Positions 5,850 through 5,867 of a DNA stretch of 5,867 nucleotides are shown here, piece by piece (the first letter of the stretch is position 1; each line of letters begins with the position of its first letter). This DNA comes from an uncultured Clostridia bacterium (GTDB lineage: Bacteria; Bacillota; Clostridia; Oscillospirales; Butyricicoccaceae), in NCBI GenBank assembly GCA_945486175.1, contig CALYTA010000077.1, positions 1-5,867 of the forward strand. The letters are read 5' to 3'. The notes below the pieces were generated by a model. The model was not told the DNA's origin, did not search any database, and saw only the letters and a list, made by a program, of their open reading frames with translations. Position numbers and translations under genes: made by a program.

Positions 5850-5867
5850 AAAAAGCACCCACCCCGT
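5850..5867 (-). terminator. Probable 3' half of a terminator from a gene right of the window
   Basis: Read on the minus strand, the window begins ACGGGGTGGGTGC followed by TTTTT and then AT-rich sequence, which is how the descending arm and T-tract of an intrinsic terminator look. The matching arm would lie just outside the window, so this is inference. Confidence 0.35.

Noticed and set aside
5726..5866. A minus-strand frame open from the right edge for 47 codons
   Set aside because: It crosses a likely terminator T-tract and AT-rich intergenic DNA, and its Phe/Tyr/Leu-rich translation reflects T-runs, not a protein family.

Overview
This is a stretch of ordinary chromosome, most likely from a Gram-positive Bacillota of the class Clostridia (a gut-type Oscillospiraceae/Butyricicoccaceae relative is my best guess). 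The evidence is fairly GC-rich genes with strong GGAGG/AAGGGGG-type ribosome binding sites, AT-rich intergenic regions with sigma-A-type promoters, and a LytR-CpsA-Psr protein together with a CpsB/CapC-type PHP phosphatase, both typical of Gram-positive capsule and exopolysaccharide loci. The taxonomic guess is inference; no rRNA or marker gene is present.

Layout. The left two thirds is a minus-strand operon read from a consensus-like promoter near 3802-3830. Its genes are a membrane-anchored nucleotide-sugar 4,6-dehydratase of the CapD/PglF/FlaA1 family (1807-3744), a UDP-glucose 4-epimerase GalE (787-1806), and an LCP-family cell-wall glycopolymer ligase (1-790) that runs off the left edge. 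The three genes are tightly packed: the dehydratase stop codon directly abuts the galE start, and galE and the LCP gene share an ATGA overlap. Divergent from this operon, across a 227-bp intergenic region, is a plus-strand CpsB/CapC/YwqE-type PHP-domain tyrosine phosphatase (3972-4715), which ends in a strong intrinsic terminator (4746-4775). Converging on that terminator from the right is a minus-strand prephenate dehydrogenase gene (tyrA, 4798-5637) with its own strong promoter. Upstream of tyrA, 5701-5867 is AT-rich with no gene I can support; the last 18 bases look like one arm of another terminator.

How it fits together. The dehydratase and GalE make activated sugars (a UDP-4-keto-6-deoxy-HexNAc type intermediate, and UDP-Gal and probably UDP-GalNAc). 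The LCP protein attaches finished polymer to the cell wall. The phosphatase probably counteracts a capsule tyrosine kinase (CpsD/Wze type) that is not in the window. tyrA belongs to tyrosine biosynthesis and appears to be a neighbour rather than part of the polysaccharide system. No mobile element, CRISPR array, tRNA or rRNA was seen. I found no convincing previously undescribed system. The most interesting points are the dyad symmetries at the divergent promoter region and the residues in GalE and the dehydratase that predict substrate range and mechanism.
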